Shown: one piece after another, positions 31,080 to 39,943 of the stretch
Layout: each line of letters opens with the position of its first letter
Numbering within the stretch: the stretch's first letter is position 1
From: Streptomyces sp. HUAS YS2
GTDB taxonomy: Bacteria; Actinomycetota; Actinomycetes; Streptomycetales; Streptomycetaceae
Direction of reading: 5' to 3'
Assembly (NCBI RefSeq): GCF_033343995.1
Contig: NZ_CP137573.1
Coordinates: forward strand, 1,240,001-1,304,000
DNA length: 64,000 nucleotides
Made by a program: the position numbers and the translations under genes
Notes under the pieces: generated by a model
Told to the model about the DNA's origin: nothing
Database searches by the model: none
Seen by the model: only the letters and a program-made list of their open reading frames with translations

Positions 31080-32073
31080 CGTCGCGCGACGGTCCGGCGT
31101 CAGTGCCCGCATGCTCAGGCATTACGAGGCGCTGGGCCTGGTCCGGCCGACGGGACGCACCGACTCCGGCTATCGGGAGTACTCCGCCGACGACGTCCGG
31201 CGCATCTTCCACATCGAGAGCCTGCGGTCATTGGGGCTGTCGCTGCGCGACGTCGGACGCGCGCTCGACGACCCCGGCTTCAAGCCTTCGGAACTCGTCG
31301 ACGACCTCATCGGCCGGACGCGCGAGCGCATCGCCGCGGAGACGGAGCTGCTGGCACGGCTCAACCGGATCGGCGCGGCGGACCCCGCCGGCTGGGAGGA
31401 CGTCCTCCAGGTCGTCACGCTCCTCCAGGCGTTGGGGTCGAAGAGCGCGCTGACGCGGCAGCGCGCGGCGCTGTCCGCGGTCGAGGAGGTTCCGGTGCCG
31501 GTGGAAGCGCTGGTCGAGGCCGTACTGAACGAGTCCGACCCGATCGTCGCCGGAGCCCTCCGCTGGGCCCTGGCCCAATCCGGCGGCGACGGACCGGCCC
31601 TGGTGGCGGAGGGCCTCGGCTCCGCCCGGGCCGAGGTGCGCGAACGCGCCGTGCGGACCCTCGCCGAACTCCCGGACGACACGGCCGGCGCACTGCTGCG
31701 GGACGCCCTCGCGCACCCCGACGTCACGGTCCGCCGGTACGCGGCCCTGGCGCTCGGGGCCCGTGGCGTGACCGACGCCGTCCCGACGCTCATCGACATG
31801 ATCGCCGACGGCAGGCACGACACCGACGCCGCGGACGCCCTGGCCGCGCTGGCGGCCGACCCCGCACAGGCGGACCGCATCGCCACCGGCCTCGTCGACC
31901 GCCTGACCCGCGCCGGCGCGGGCTCGCTCGGCCGCCGGCGCCTGACCGAAGCACTCGCTGACATCCCGGGCGACGTGCCGTCACACGCCCTCGCGGACCT
32001 CGCCCACGACGAGGACCGCGCGGTCGCCCTGACCGCGACCTACATCCTCGGGCTGCGCGGCGCACGCGGATGA
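31066..32073 (+). CDS. MerR regulator with C-terminal HEAT repeats
   Basis: The 335-residue protein starts with a MerR DNA-binding domain (IGDVARRSGVSARMLRHYEA, then GYREYSADDVRRI) and a dimerisation helix. From about residue 130 it carries HEAT-like repeats such as RAEVRERAVRTLAELPDD and DVTVRRYAALALGARG. The effector part is therefore a helical scaffold in place of a ligand pocket. Start GTG 31066 lies inside the preceding gene with an AAGGGGCGG ribosome site. It probably activates its own operon at the 19-bp-spaced promoter. Confidence 0.9.
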   Translation: MLIGDVARRSGVSARMLRHYEALGLVRPTGRTDSGYREYSADDVRRIFHIESLRSLGLSLRDVGRALDDPGFKPSELVDDLIGRTRERIAAETELLARLNRIGAADPAGWEDVLQVVTLLQALGSKSALTRQRAALSAVEEVPVPVEALVEAVLNESDPIVAGALRWALAQSGGDGPALVAEGLGSARAEVRERAVRTLAELPDDTAGALLRDALAHPDVTVRRYAALALGARGVTDAVPTLIDMIADGRHDTDAADALAALAADPAQADRIATGLVDRLTRAGAGSLGRRRLTEALADIPGDVPSHALADLAHDEDRAVALTATYILGLRGARG

Positions 32074-32171
32074 ACCTTCCCGGCGCGCCGGCACCGGTTC
32101 GGCCCGATCGGCCGGCCCGCCCCGCGCGGGGTGCCGGGCGGCCTGCGCCTCGGGCGTGAGGCGGTCGGTGG

Positions 32172-32382
32172 TCACAGCCGCCGTACGCGCAGCACCCCCG
32201 TCAGCATCGGGAGAGTGAACTCGCCCTGGGCGGTCGCCGGTTCGCTCGCGAGGAAGGCGCGCGGATCAGGCCCAGCACCGCCGCTCGCTCCTCCTCAAGC
32301 ATGACGAGCATGCCCGCCCGCGTCCCGAGCGTCGCGACGAGGGAGTCCGCGGTGCGCAGCCGCGTACGATCGACCACCCCGC
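32172..32382 (-). pseudogene. Frameshifted C-terminal remnant of a SAM methyltransferase
   Basis: Read on the minus strand, one frame gives LRTADSLVATLGTRAGMLVM and EEERAAVLGLIRA. After a one-base-type shift near 32257-32262 another frame gives FLASEPATAQGEF and TLPMLTGVLRVRRL, ending at a stop at 32172-32174. Together they resemble the last 65 residues or so of class I methyltransferases, where a regulatory helix and the terminal strand occur. The N-terminal part is missing; the adjacent acyl-CoA ligase stop is at 32383. A sequencing error could explain the shift but not the missing N-terminus. Confidence 0.7.
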
Positions 32383-33879
32383 CTACCGCGGATCGGTGAC
32401 CTCGATCTCCCGCTTGAGGATCTTGCCGGTGGGGCCCTTGGGCAGCGCCGTCGTGAAGGTGACGATCCGCGGGTACTTGTACGCCGCCACCCTCTCCTTG
32501 ACGTGGTCGCGGATCTCCTCGGCGGTGGCCCGGGCGCCGGGCAGGAGCGTGACCACCGCGGCGATCTCCTCGCCGAGTTCCGGGTGCGGCACGCCTACGA
32601 CGGCGGCCTCGGCGACCGCCGGGTGCTCGTACAGCACCTCCTCGATCTCCCGCGGGTAGACGTTGTAGCCGCCGCGGATGATCAGATCCTTCTTGCGGTC
32701 GACGATGAAATAGAAGCCGTCCTCGTCGACGCGGGCCAGGTCGCCGCTGTGGAACCATCCGTCGCGGATCGCGTCGGCCGTGGCCTCCGGTCGGTTCCAG
32801 TAGCCGGTCATCACGTTCTCGCCGCGGATCGCGATCTCGCCGACCTCGCCCTCGGGCACCGGGCCGCCGTCCTCGGCCACGAGCTTCATCTCGACCCCGC
32901 GCACGGGCTGCCCGATCGAGCCCGGCTTGCGCGGCCGGTCGGGGTGGTTGAAGGCGGCGACCGGCGAGGTCTCCGAGAGGCCGTACCCCTCCAGTACGGT
33001 CACGCCGAAGCGGTCCTCGAAGCCGCGCAGCACCTCGACCGGGAGCGAGGCGCCGCCGGAGACGGCCAGGCGCAACCGGCCGGCGTCGAAGCCTTCGGGG
33101 AGTTCGGCGTGGAGCAGCGCCGCGTACATCGTCGGGACGCCGAGGAACACGGTGACCCCGTCGCGGGCGATGATCTCCAGGGCGCGCCGCGGCTCGAACT
33201 TCGGCAACAGGGTGAGCGTGGCGCCGGCGGCGACGGCGGTGTTGAGCGCGCAGGTCTGACCGAAGGCGTGGAAGAAGGGCAGGCCGCCGAAGAGCACGTC
33301 GTCCGGTCCCGCCTGGACGAGCGTCGCGGCCGTGGTGGCCGTGTTCGTGGCCAGGTTCCGGTGCGAGAGCTCGGCGCCCTTCGGCGTCCCCGTCGTGCCC
33401 GAGGTGTAGAGGATGAGCGCCGGGTCGTCCTCGGTCCGGTCGACCGAGCCGGGCATCGGTTCGTGCGCGCGCAGCAGGTCGTCGAAGGCCACCGGCTCGG
33501 TCACCAGGCAGGCGGTACCGGTCTCGCCGGCGGCCTTCGCCACCTCGTCGGCGAAGAGCGGGGAGGCCAGGACGAGCCGCGCCCCGCAGTCACGCAGGGT
33601 GAAGGCCACCTCACGGGCCCTGAGCAGCGGATTCATCGGCACGACCACGCCGCCGGCCCGCAGGATGCCGTAATAGACGACGGGGAACAGCGGGACGTTG
33701 GGCAGGGTCATCGCGACGCGGTCGCCGGGCTCGACCCCGCGGTCGCGCAGGAGGGCGGCGACTCTGGCGCTCGCGTCGTCGAGCTCGGCGTACGTGAGCG
33801 TGTGGTCGTCGTGGCGTACGGCGATGCGATCGCCCCGGTGCGCGGCGGAGTCCACGAGGAACGCGGCGAGGTTGGTCAT
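32383..33879 (-). CDS. Long-chain/medium-chain acyl-CoA ligase
   Basis: The 498-residue ANL-superfamily enzyme activates a carboxylic acid with ATP and CoA. Visible motifs are ALILYTSGTTGTPKGAELS (P-loop, near residue 150), VLEGYGLSETSP, GWFHSGDLARVDEDGFY and the catalytic Lys region GPTGKILKREI at the C-terminus. Substrate chain type cannot be read from sequence. AAGGAGA supports ATG 33879. It is divergent from an AraC regulator and may activate a substrate for the BKACE/dioxygenase operon beyond it. Confidence 0.92.
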   Translation of the reverse strand: MTNLAAFLVDSAAHRGDRIAVRHDDHTLTYAELDDASARVAALLRDRGVEPGDRVAMTLPNVPLFPVVYYGILRAGGVVVPMNPLLRAREVAFTLRDCGARLVLASPLFADEVAKAAGETGTACLVTEPVAFDDLLRAHEPMPGSVDRTEDDPALILYTSGTTGTPKGAELSHRNLATNTATTAATLVQAGPDDVLFGGLPFFHAFGQTCALNTAVAAGATLTLLPKFEPRRALEIIARDGVTVFLGVPTMYAALLHAELPEGFDAGRLRLAVSGGASLPVEVLRGFEDRFGVTVLEGYGLSETSPVAAFNHPDRPRKPGSIGQPVRGVEMKLVAEDGGPVPEGEVGEIAIRGENVMTGYWNRPEATADAIRDGWFHSGDLARVDEDGFYFIVDRKKDLIIRGGYNVYPREIEEVLYEHPAVAEAAVVGVPHPELGEEIAAVVTLLPGARATAEEIRDHVKERVAAYKYPRIVTFTTALPKGPTGKILKREIEVTDPR

Positions 33880-33895
33880 GTCTGCGGTCTCCTTG

Positions 33896-34025
33896 GGTTC
33901 CGATCGCGCGGGTTCCGATCGCGAGGGATCTCATCGCGAGGAGATCACATCGCGGGCGAGATCACATCGCGGAGGAAGTCACGTCCCGGGCGCGATCGCA
34001 TCGCGGGGGACGTCACGTCGCGGGA
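33896..34025. repeat. Tandem repeat array: three 15-bp then five 17-bp units
   Basis: Immediately contiguous units share the core gatcgcg/atcgcgg. Three 15-bp units (33896-33940, such as ggttccgatcgcgag) are followed by five 17-bp units (33941-34025, such as gagatcacatcgcgggc). The array fills most of the divergent gap between the acyl-CoA ligase and the AraC gene. It could be a multi-site regulator platform or a slippage-prone minisatellite. Confidence 0.85.
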
Positions 34026-34138
34026 CGACGAATCGGCGCCATGCTAGGCCGCCGCTCCCTTCGATGCTTGCCTCCAGGTGACATCAGGCTTTACTTTTCG
34101 GGACAGTTTCCGGACGGCCACAGTCCTGGAGGGTGTGC

Positions 34139-35170
34139 ATGAAGCCCCTGGTCCGCACCGCAGCCCTGAGCGGCTATGTCGAGCTGTGCCGCTCCCTCGG
34201 AGTCGATCCGCAGGAACTGATGACACGGGTCGGCCTGGACACCGCCGCCCTCGCGGCCCAGGACCGGTGGATCTCCGGCGCGGCGACGGTCGAGCTGCTC
34301 GAGCTGTCGGCGGCGGCCTCGGGACACGAGGACTTCGGCGTGCGGATGGCGCAGCTCCGGCGCTTCTCCAACCTCGGGCCGGTCAGTCTGGTAGTGCGCG
34401 AGGAACCCGACGTGCGCAGCGCACTCGGTCTGCTGATCCGTCATCAGCACATGTACAACGAGGTCCTGCACGCCCGGCTGTCCGAGGGCGACGGGCTGGC
34501 CACGCTCAAGGTCGACCTGCGGCTCGGCGAGGCGATCGCGGCCCGGCAGGCGACGGAGCTGGCCGTCGCCGCGTTCCTCCGGATCCTGCGCGAGTTCCGG
34601 GCCACCGGATGGCAGCCGCTCTCCGTCTGGTTCACGCACCCCGCGCCGGCGGACACCGCCACGCACCGGCGCTTCCTGGGACCCAGGGTGGAGTTCGGCC
34701 GCGAGTTCAACGGCATCGTCTTCTACGCGGACGACCTCGACGCGCCCAACGCGATGGCGGACCCGCTGCTGCTCGAATACGCCCGCCGGTACTTCGAGGC
34801 GATCGCGGTCCCCCGGGACACCACGGTCGCCGACCAGGTGCGGGAGCTGATCGAGGTGCTGCTGCCGAGCGGTCGCTGCTCGATCGAGCAGGTCGCGCGC
34901 AGCCTCGGCGTCGACCGGCGCACCGTCCACCGGCATCTGGCCGCCTCGGGCGAGACGTTCTCCTCGCTCCTCAACGCCACCCGCACGCACCTGGCGGAGC
35001 AGTTCGTCGCCAACCCGCGCCGCTCGCTGACGGAGATCGCCGAGCTGCTGGGCTTCTCGTCGCTGAGCGCCTTCTCGCGCTGGTTCCGCGAGCGCTTCGG
35101 GTGCAGCCCGCGGGCGTGGCGCGGCGACCCCGGTGTCCGAAGCACCCCGAGGACCGACGTCCCCAAATGA
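34139..35170 (+). CDS. AraC-family regulator with arabinose-binding-like domain
   Basis: The product has 343 residues from ATG 34139; GTG 34133 is in frame but overlaps the GGAGGG ribosome site. The N-terminal 200 residues match the PF12625 type of AraC regulator (OruR/VirS-like). The two helix-turn-helix motifs are CSIEQVARSLGVDRRTVHR and SLTEIAELLGFSSLSAFSR, followed by GCSPRAWR. It is divergent from the ligase and upstream of the catabolic operon, so it likely controls one or both in response to the growth substrate. Confidence 0.9.
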   Translation: MKPLVRTAALSGYVELCRSLGVDPQELMTRVGLDTAALAAQDRWISGAATVELLELSAAASGHEDFGVRMAQLRRFSNLGPVSLVVREEPDVRSALGLLIRHQHMYNEVLHARLSEGDGLATLKVDLRLGEAIAARQATELAVAAFLRILREFRATGWQPLSVWFTHPAPADTATHRRFLGPRVEFGREFNGIVFYADDLDAPNAMADPLLLEYARRYFEAIAVPRDTTVADQVRELIEVLLPSGRCSIEQVARSLGVDRRTVHRHLAASGETFSSLLNATRTHLAEQFVANPRRSLTEIAELLGFSSLSAFSRWFRERFGCSPRAWRGDPGVRSTPRTDVPK

Positions 35171-35396
35171 CAAGTTATCCGTCCCTGTAGGTGAAGCGAT
35201 CACCCGCGCCCGCCCCTACCGTGGCACCACCGCCAGGCGCGGTCGGCCCCCGGAGGAGAGCCGCGACACTCGATCGCCTGCATCGCCGTACGCCCCTCCA
35301 CGTCCCCTCCGGACCGGTCGACCGCAACGGGGCCGCGATGCGCCGCGCCCCGCCCTCCCGGCGAGTGATCACCGATCCCACGAAGGAGACGGAACC

Positions 35397-36449
35397 GTGC
35401 ACTTCCACGACGACTCGCTCTTCCCCGAGAACCAGGAAAAGCTGGTGATCCAGGCTGCCCCGTACGGGCCGGAGTGGCTGCCCGGGGACGCCGAGGACCT
35501 TCCCCTGACCATGGACGAGCACGTCCAGGCGGCCGTCGACTGCCACAACGCGGGCGCCACAGTGCTCCACATCCACGTCCGTGAGCTCGACGGCAAGGGC
35601 TCCAAGCGGATGTCCATGTTCAACGAGTTGCTCGGCCGGCTGCGCGAGGCCGTGCCGGACATGGTCCTGCAGATCGGCGGCTCGATCTCGTTCGCCCCGG
35701 AGGACGAGGGCAGCGAGGCGAAGTGGCTGAGCTACGACACCCGCCACCTGCTGGCCGACCTCACCCCCGCGCCGGACCAGGTGACGATCGCGATCAACAC
35801 CAGCCAGATGAACATCGTCGAGATCATGACCGACGACGATCTGGAGGGCACCTCGATCGGGAAGCCCGAGTACTACCAGGCGTACCGCGACATGGTCGTC
35901 GAGGCGGGTCCCGAGTTCTATCTGGAGCACCTGAAGCGCCTGCGTGCGAACGGCATCCAGCCGCACTTCCAACTCGCCACCCTGGCCCAGCTCGAGACCG
36001 TGGAGCGGCTCATCCGGAGCGGGGTGCACACCGGACCGCTGATCCTCAACTACGTGGCCATCGGCGGCGGTTTCGCGGGCCGGCACCCGGCCGACCTGAT
36101 CGAGTTCGTCCGCCGTACCCCCGACGGCGCCGTCCTGACCGTCGAGAGTTCGATGCGCGCCGTCGCGCCGATGAACGCGATCGGCATCGCGCTCGGCGTG
36201 CACGTCCGCGTGGGCAACGAGGACAACCTCTGGCGGCGCAAGGGCGAGCGCATGACCACCGTCGAGCAGGTCGAGCAGATGGTGCAGATCTCCGAGGCGC
36301 TCGGGCGCGACATCGCGAGCGGCGCCGAGGCCAGGAAGATCTACCGGCTCGGCGAGCACTACGCCGACGCGGACGAGACCCTGGCCCGCCTCGGCATGGT
36401 GCCGAACCGCCGCCCCGGGCAGCGCGGCTTCATGCTGCGCGAGGTCTGA
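35397..36449 (+). CDS. Beta-keto acid cleavage enzyme (BKACE, DUF849)
   Basis: The 350-residue TIM-barrel protein belongs to the family that cleaves beta-keto acids with acetyl-CoA to give acetoacetyl-CoA plus a shortened product; the founder acts in lysine fermentation. ATVLHIHVRELDG holds the zinc HxH pair near residue 60, and QIGGSISFAPEDEG and GPLILNYVAIGGGFAG belong to the barrel. Family members act on many substrates, including dehydrocarnitine, so the true substrate is open. AAGGAGA 8 bases upstream supports GTG 35397. It is first in a run of five same-strand genes. Confidence 0.88.
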   Translation: MHFHDDSLFPENQEKLVIQAAPYGPEWLPGDAEDLPLTMDEHVQAAVDCHNAGATVLHIHVRELDGKGSKRMSMFNELLGRLREAVPDMVLQIGGSISFAPEDEGSEAKWLSYDTRHLLADLTPAPDQVTIAINTSQMNIVEIMTDDDLEGTSIGKPEYYQAYRDMVVEAGPEFYLEHLKRLRANGIQPHFQLATLAQLETVERLIRSGVHTGPLILNYVAIGGGFAGRHPADLIEFVRRTPDGAVLTVESSMRAVAPMNAIGIALGVHVRVGNEDNLWRRKGERMTTVEQVEQMVQISEALGRDIASGAEARKIYRLGEHYADADETLARLGMVPNRRPGQRGFMLREV

Positions 36450-36457
36450 CGCGGGGG

Positions 36458-36491
36458 CCGTCGGGCCCCGCACACGGTGCGGCACCGACGG
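36458..36491 (+). terminator. Intercistronic hairpin after the BKACE gene
   Basis: CCGTCGG (36458-36464) pairs with CCGACGG (36485-36491). Within the loop CCGCA pairs with TGCGG (36468-36482). It may partly terminate the transcript or stabilise the upstream message inside the operon. Confidence 0.5.
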
Positions 36492-36539
36492 CCCTGTCTT
36501 CCCCCGGACATCCAACTCATCCGAAAACGGAGCACGTTC

Positions 36540-37514
36540 ATGGCTCACGCCATTCGTTTCAAGGAGACCGGCGGTCCCGACGTCCTGCGCTGGGAAGAGG
36601 TCGTCGTCGGCCGGCCCGGCCCGGGCGAGGTACGGATCCGGCACGCAGCCGTCGGACTCAACTTCGCCGACACCTACTTCCGCACCGGCCTCTATCCCGC
36701 GCCGCTGCCCGCCGGACTGGGCGTCGAGGCCGCCGGGGTGGTCGAGGATGTGGGTGAGGGCGTCACCCACCTCGCCGAGGGCGACCGGGTCACGTACACC
36801 GGAAGCCCGCTCGGGGCCTACAGTACGGAGCGGGTCATGCCCGCCGGCTCGCTGATCCGGCTGCCGGACGGCATCGGCTTCGAGACCGCCGCCGCGATGA
36901 CCATGCGCGGCCTCACCTCCGCGTACCTGCTGCGCAGGATCCACCCGCTCAAGGCCGGCGACACGATCCTGCTGACCGCGGCGGCGGGTGGCGTCGGCCT
37001 CATCGTCTGCCAGTGGGCCAAGCTGCTCGGGCTGACCGTCATCGGCACGGTCTCCACCGAGGAGAAGGCCGAGCTCGCCCGCGCCCACGGTTGTGACCAC
37101 GTCGTCCACTACCGGCGCGAGGACGTGGCGGAGCGGGTACGCGAACTCACCGACGGCGCAGGGGTCCCGGTCGCCTTCGACAGCGTCGGCAGGACCACGT
37201 ACGCCGCCTCGCTCGCGTCGCTGCGCCGCCGCGGCCTGCTGGTCTGCTTCGGTACGGCCTCCGGGCCGGTCCCGCCGATCGACGCCATGCAACTGGCCGT
37301 CAAGGGCTCCCTGTTCGTCACCCGGCCGGCGCTCGCCGACTACATCGCGGACCCCGCCGAGCGGGCCGAGCTGGCAGGCGAACTGTTCGACCACGTCGCG
37401 TCCGGCCGTATCGCCATCGAGATCAACCAGCGCTACGCGCTCGAGGACGCCGCCCACGCCCACCGCGCACTCGAGGCGGGCGGGACCACGGGCTCGTCGG
37501 TCTTCGTCCTCTGA
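36540..37514 (+). CDS. Zinc-less quinone oxidoreductase-type MDR enzyme
   Basis: The 324-residue protein is a QOR/crotonyl-reductase-like medium-chain dehydrogenase that transfers hydride from NADPH to quinones or enoyl-type carbonyls. GLGVEAAGVVEDVGEGV lies in the catalytic domain, and LTAAAGGVGLIVCQWAKLLG is the nucleotide fold near residue 145. The zinc-ligand Cys set of alcohol dehydrogenases is absent. It is the second gene of the catabolic operon, 90 bases after the BKACE gene with a hairpin between. Confidence 0.9.
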   Translation: MAHAIRFKETGGPDVLRWEEVVVGRPGPGEVRIRHAAVGLNFADTYFRTGLYPAPLPAGLGVEAAGVVEDVGEGVTHLAEGDRVTYTGSPLGAYSTERVMPAGSLIRLPDGIGFETAAAMTMRGLTSAYLLRRIHPLKAGDTILLTAAAGGVGLIVCQWAKLLGLTVIGTVSTEEKAELARAHGCDHVVHYRREDVAERVRELTDGAGVPVAFDSVGRTTYAASLASLRRRGLLVCFGTASGPVPPIDAMQLAVKGSLFVTRPALADYIADPAERAELAGELFDHVASGRIAIEINQRYALEDAAHAHRALEAGGTTGSSVFVL

Positions 37515-37520
37515 GCCCCG

Positions 37521-37556
37521 GTCCCCGTCCCCGTCCCCGTCCCCGTCTCCGTCTCC
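37521..37556. repeat. Six-base tandem repeat in the operon gap
   Basis: GTCCCC is repeated four times (37521-37544) and GTCTCC twice (37545-37556) between the oxidoreductase and dioxygenase genes. It is a candidate slippage site but lies outside coding sequence. Confidence 0.8.
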
Positions 37557-37597
37557 GCCCCGCGCCCCCACCACCCTCTCGACGAGGAGGAAGCACC

Positions 37598-38518
37598 ATG
37601 GAGAAGACTCTCGCTCCGCCGGAGGCCCGGCCCGCACCGGGCTCCATCCGTACCCGCTCCGGCGGCTCGATCGAGGTCCACCCGCTGACCTGCACCATCG
37701 GCGCCGAACTCACCGGTGTGAACCTCGGCGACGCGTCGCGCGACGACGACCTGTTCGCCGAGATCAAGGCCCTGCTCCTCACGTACAAGGTGCTCTTCCT
37801 GCGCGACCAGGACATCACCCGCGCCGAACACCTCGCCTTCGCCGGACGCTTCGGCCGGCTGGAGGACCACCCGGTCGTCGGCAGCGACCCCGACCACCCC
37901 GGCCTCGTACGGATCTACAAGGATCTGGACAGCCCGCCCGAGCACTACGAGAACGCCCTCCACACCGACGGCACCTGGCGGGCGAACCCGTCCATGGGAG
38001 CCGTCCTGCGCTGCATCGAGACGCCGCCGGTGGGCGGGGACACGATCTGGGTCAACATGACCGAGGCGTACCGCCGGCTGCCCGAGCACATCAAGACCCA
38101 GATCCAGGGGCTGCGGGCGCGGCACAGCATCGAGGCGACGTTCGGCGCCGTCCTGCCGCAGAAGAAGCGGTACGAGCTGAAGACGCGGTTCCCCGACGCG
38201 GAGCACCCGGTCGTCCGCACCCACCCCGAGACCGGCGAACAGAGCCTCTTCGTCAACGCCTTCACCACGCACTTCGTCAACTACCACACGCCGGAGAACG
38301 TCCGCTTCGGACAGGACTACGCCCCCGGCGCCGGACTCCTGCTGAACTACCTGATCGGCCAGGCCGCGATCCCGGAGTACCAGGTGCGCTGGCGGTGGAC
38401 GCCGAACAGCGTCGCCATCTGGGACAACCGCTCCACCCAGCACTACGCCGTACAGGACTACTGGCCCGCCGTCCGCCGGATGGAGCGCGCCGGGATCGTC
38501 GGCGACAGGCCGTTCTGA
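37598..38518 (+). CDS. TauD/TfdA-family Fe(II)/2-oxoglutarate dioxygenase
   Basis: The 306-residue enzyme has the HxD iron motif in ALHTDGTWRANPS near residue 120, the distal His in WDNRSTQHYAVQDYWP near 280, and the 2-oxoglutarate-binding Arg in RRMERAGIVGD. Members hydroxylate taurine, sulfonates, phenoxyacids, betaines and other substrates, and which one is used here is unknown. GAGGAGG 8 bases before ATG 37598 is strong. It probably hydroxylates the imported substrate so that it can be oxidised and cleaved by BKACE. Confidence 0.92.
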   Translation: MEKTLAPPEARPAPGSIRTRSGGSIEVHPLTCTIGAELTGVNLGDASRDDDLFAEIKALLLTYKVLFLRDQDITRAEHLAFAGRFGRLEDHPVVGSDPDHPGLVRIYKDLDSPPEHYENALHTDGTWRANPSMGAVLRCIETPPVGGDTIWVNMTEAYRRLPEHIKTQIQGLRARHSIEATFGAVLPQKKRYELKTRFPDAEHPVVRTHPETGEQSLFVNAFTTHFVNYHTPENVRFGQDYAPGAGLLLNYLIGQAAIPEYQVRWRWTPNSVAIWDNRSTQHYAVQDYWPAVRRMERAGIVGDRPF

Positions 38519-38554
38519 CCTTCCTTTCCGTCCACTGCGGTCGAGGTGATGACA

Positions 38555-39943
38555 ATGGGGTTTCTCACCACTGCGGAACCCGCGGAACCCGCCCAGGCCA
38601 GAACCGGCGCCGGTGCCTCCACCTGGCCCGTGTCGCGCGCGTACGCCTGGGTGGTCTTTGCACTGAGTTTCGGCCTGCTGCTCTCGGACTACATGTCCCG
38701 GCAGGTCCTGAACGCCGTCTTCCCGATGCTGAAAGCCGAATGGCTGCTCTCGGACGCCCAACTGGGCTCCCTCAGCGGCATCGTGGCGCTCATGGTCGGT
38801 CTGCTCACCTTCCCGCTCTCGCTGTTGGCCGACCGGTGGGGCAGGGTGAGGTCCCTGGTCCTCGCGGCGACGATGTGGAGCCTGGCGACCCTGGGCTGCG
38901 CGGTGGCGGCGAGCTACGGCCAGATGTTCGTGGGCCGGTTCCTCGTCGGCGTCGGTGAGGCGGCGTACGGAAGTGTCGGCATCGCCGTGGTCCTCAGCGT
39001 CTTCCCGCCCGCCCTGCGGGCGACGCTGTCCGGGGCCTTCATCGCCGGCGGGGCCTTCGGCTCGGTCCTGGGCATCTCCGTCGGCGGCGCGCTGGCCGAG
39101 GCGTTCGGCTGGCGCTGGGCGTTCGGGGCGATGGGCGTGCTGGGCCTGGTGCTGGCGGCCGTGTACACCGTCGTCGTCCAGGAGAAACGGCTGGCCCCGG
39201 CAGGAAATGCGACGGGGGCCGGAACCCGTGCCGAGGACGGGGCCGGCACCGAGCCCGGCACTCCCGCGGAGACCCGCCTCCGCGTGCTCCTCCCCCGTCT
39301 GTTCTCCTCCGTCTCGGTGGTCGGCGCGTACGCCGGCAGCGGGCTGCAACTGTTCGTCGCGGGCGCGCTGATCGCCTGGCTGCCCAGCTACTTCAACCGC
39401 TACTACGACCTGCCGACCGCGCAGGCCGGGGCGACCGCGGGGCTCTTCGCCCTCGTGATCGGAACCGGCATGATCGCCGGCGGAATCGTCTCGGACCGGA
39501 TCAGCCCGCGCGCCCCGATCCGCAAGTGGACCGTCGCCATCGGCTGCAGCGTGGGCTCCCTCGTCCTGCTGACGCTCGCGTTCCGCCTGCCGGCCGGCCC
39601 GGCCCAGCTGCTGGTCCTCGCCCTGGGAGCCCTGCTCTGCGCCGGACCGGCCGGGCCGGCGGCCGCGATAGTGGCGAACCTGACCCCCGCGGTCATCGCC
39701 GCGACGGCGTTCGCCACGCTCACTCTTGCCAACAGCCTGCTGGGCCTGGCCCCCGGCCCGGCGATCACGGGCATGCTCGCGGACCACCTCGGTCTGCTCG
39801 GCGCGCTGCGACTCGTCCCGCTCGTGGCGATCGCGGCCACCGGGGCGTTCCTGATCGGCCGCCACTCCTACGAACGTGATCTCCGCCGTCTCGCCGGGAG
39901 CGCCGAGGCGGCGGACCGGAAGAAGACGGAGTCGTCCTCATGA
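38555..39943 (+). CDS. MFS transporter
   Basis: The 462-residue protein has 12 predicted membrane helices, beginning AYAWVVFALSFGLLLSDYMS. The loop 2-3 signature is ADRWGRVRSLVLA, and a polar central loop (about 210-245) is rich in Ala, Gly and Thr. This type carries organic anions or hexuronate-like acids. GAGG upstream favours ATG 38555; ATG 38549 is an alternative. It likely imports the operon's substrate. The next gene overlaps its stop by four bases. Confidence 0.9.
   Translation: MGFLTTAEPAEPAQARTGAGASTWPVSRAYAWVVFALSFGLLLSDYMSRQVLNAVFPMLKAEWLLSDAQLGSLSGIVALMVGLLTFPLSLLADRWGRVRSLVLAATMWSLATLGCAVAASYGQMFVGRFLVGVGEAAYGSVGIAVVLSVFPPALRATLSGAFIAGGAFGSVLGISVGGALAEAFGWRWAFGAMGVLGLVLAAVYTVVVQEKRLAPAGNATGAGTRAEDGAGTEPGTPAETRLRVLLPRLFSSVSVVGAYAGSGLQLFVAGALIAWLPSYFNRYYDLPTAQAGATAGLFALVIGTGMIAGGIVSDRISPRAPIRKWTVAIGCSVGSLVLLTLAFRLPAGPAQLLVLALGALLCAGPAGPAAAIVANLTPAVIAATAFATLTLANSLLGLAPGPAITGMLADHLGLLGALRLVPLVAIAATGAFLIGRHSYERDLRRLAGSAEAADRKKTESSS

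Noticed and set aside
33896..34025. CRISPR array.
   Set aside because: Units are contiguous and lack spacers, and no cas genes are present.
36451..36491. Possible riboswitch between BKACE and oxidoreductase genes.
   Set aside because: Only a simple nested hairpin is visible, with no conserved riboswitch core.
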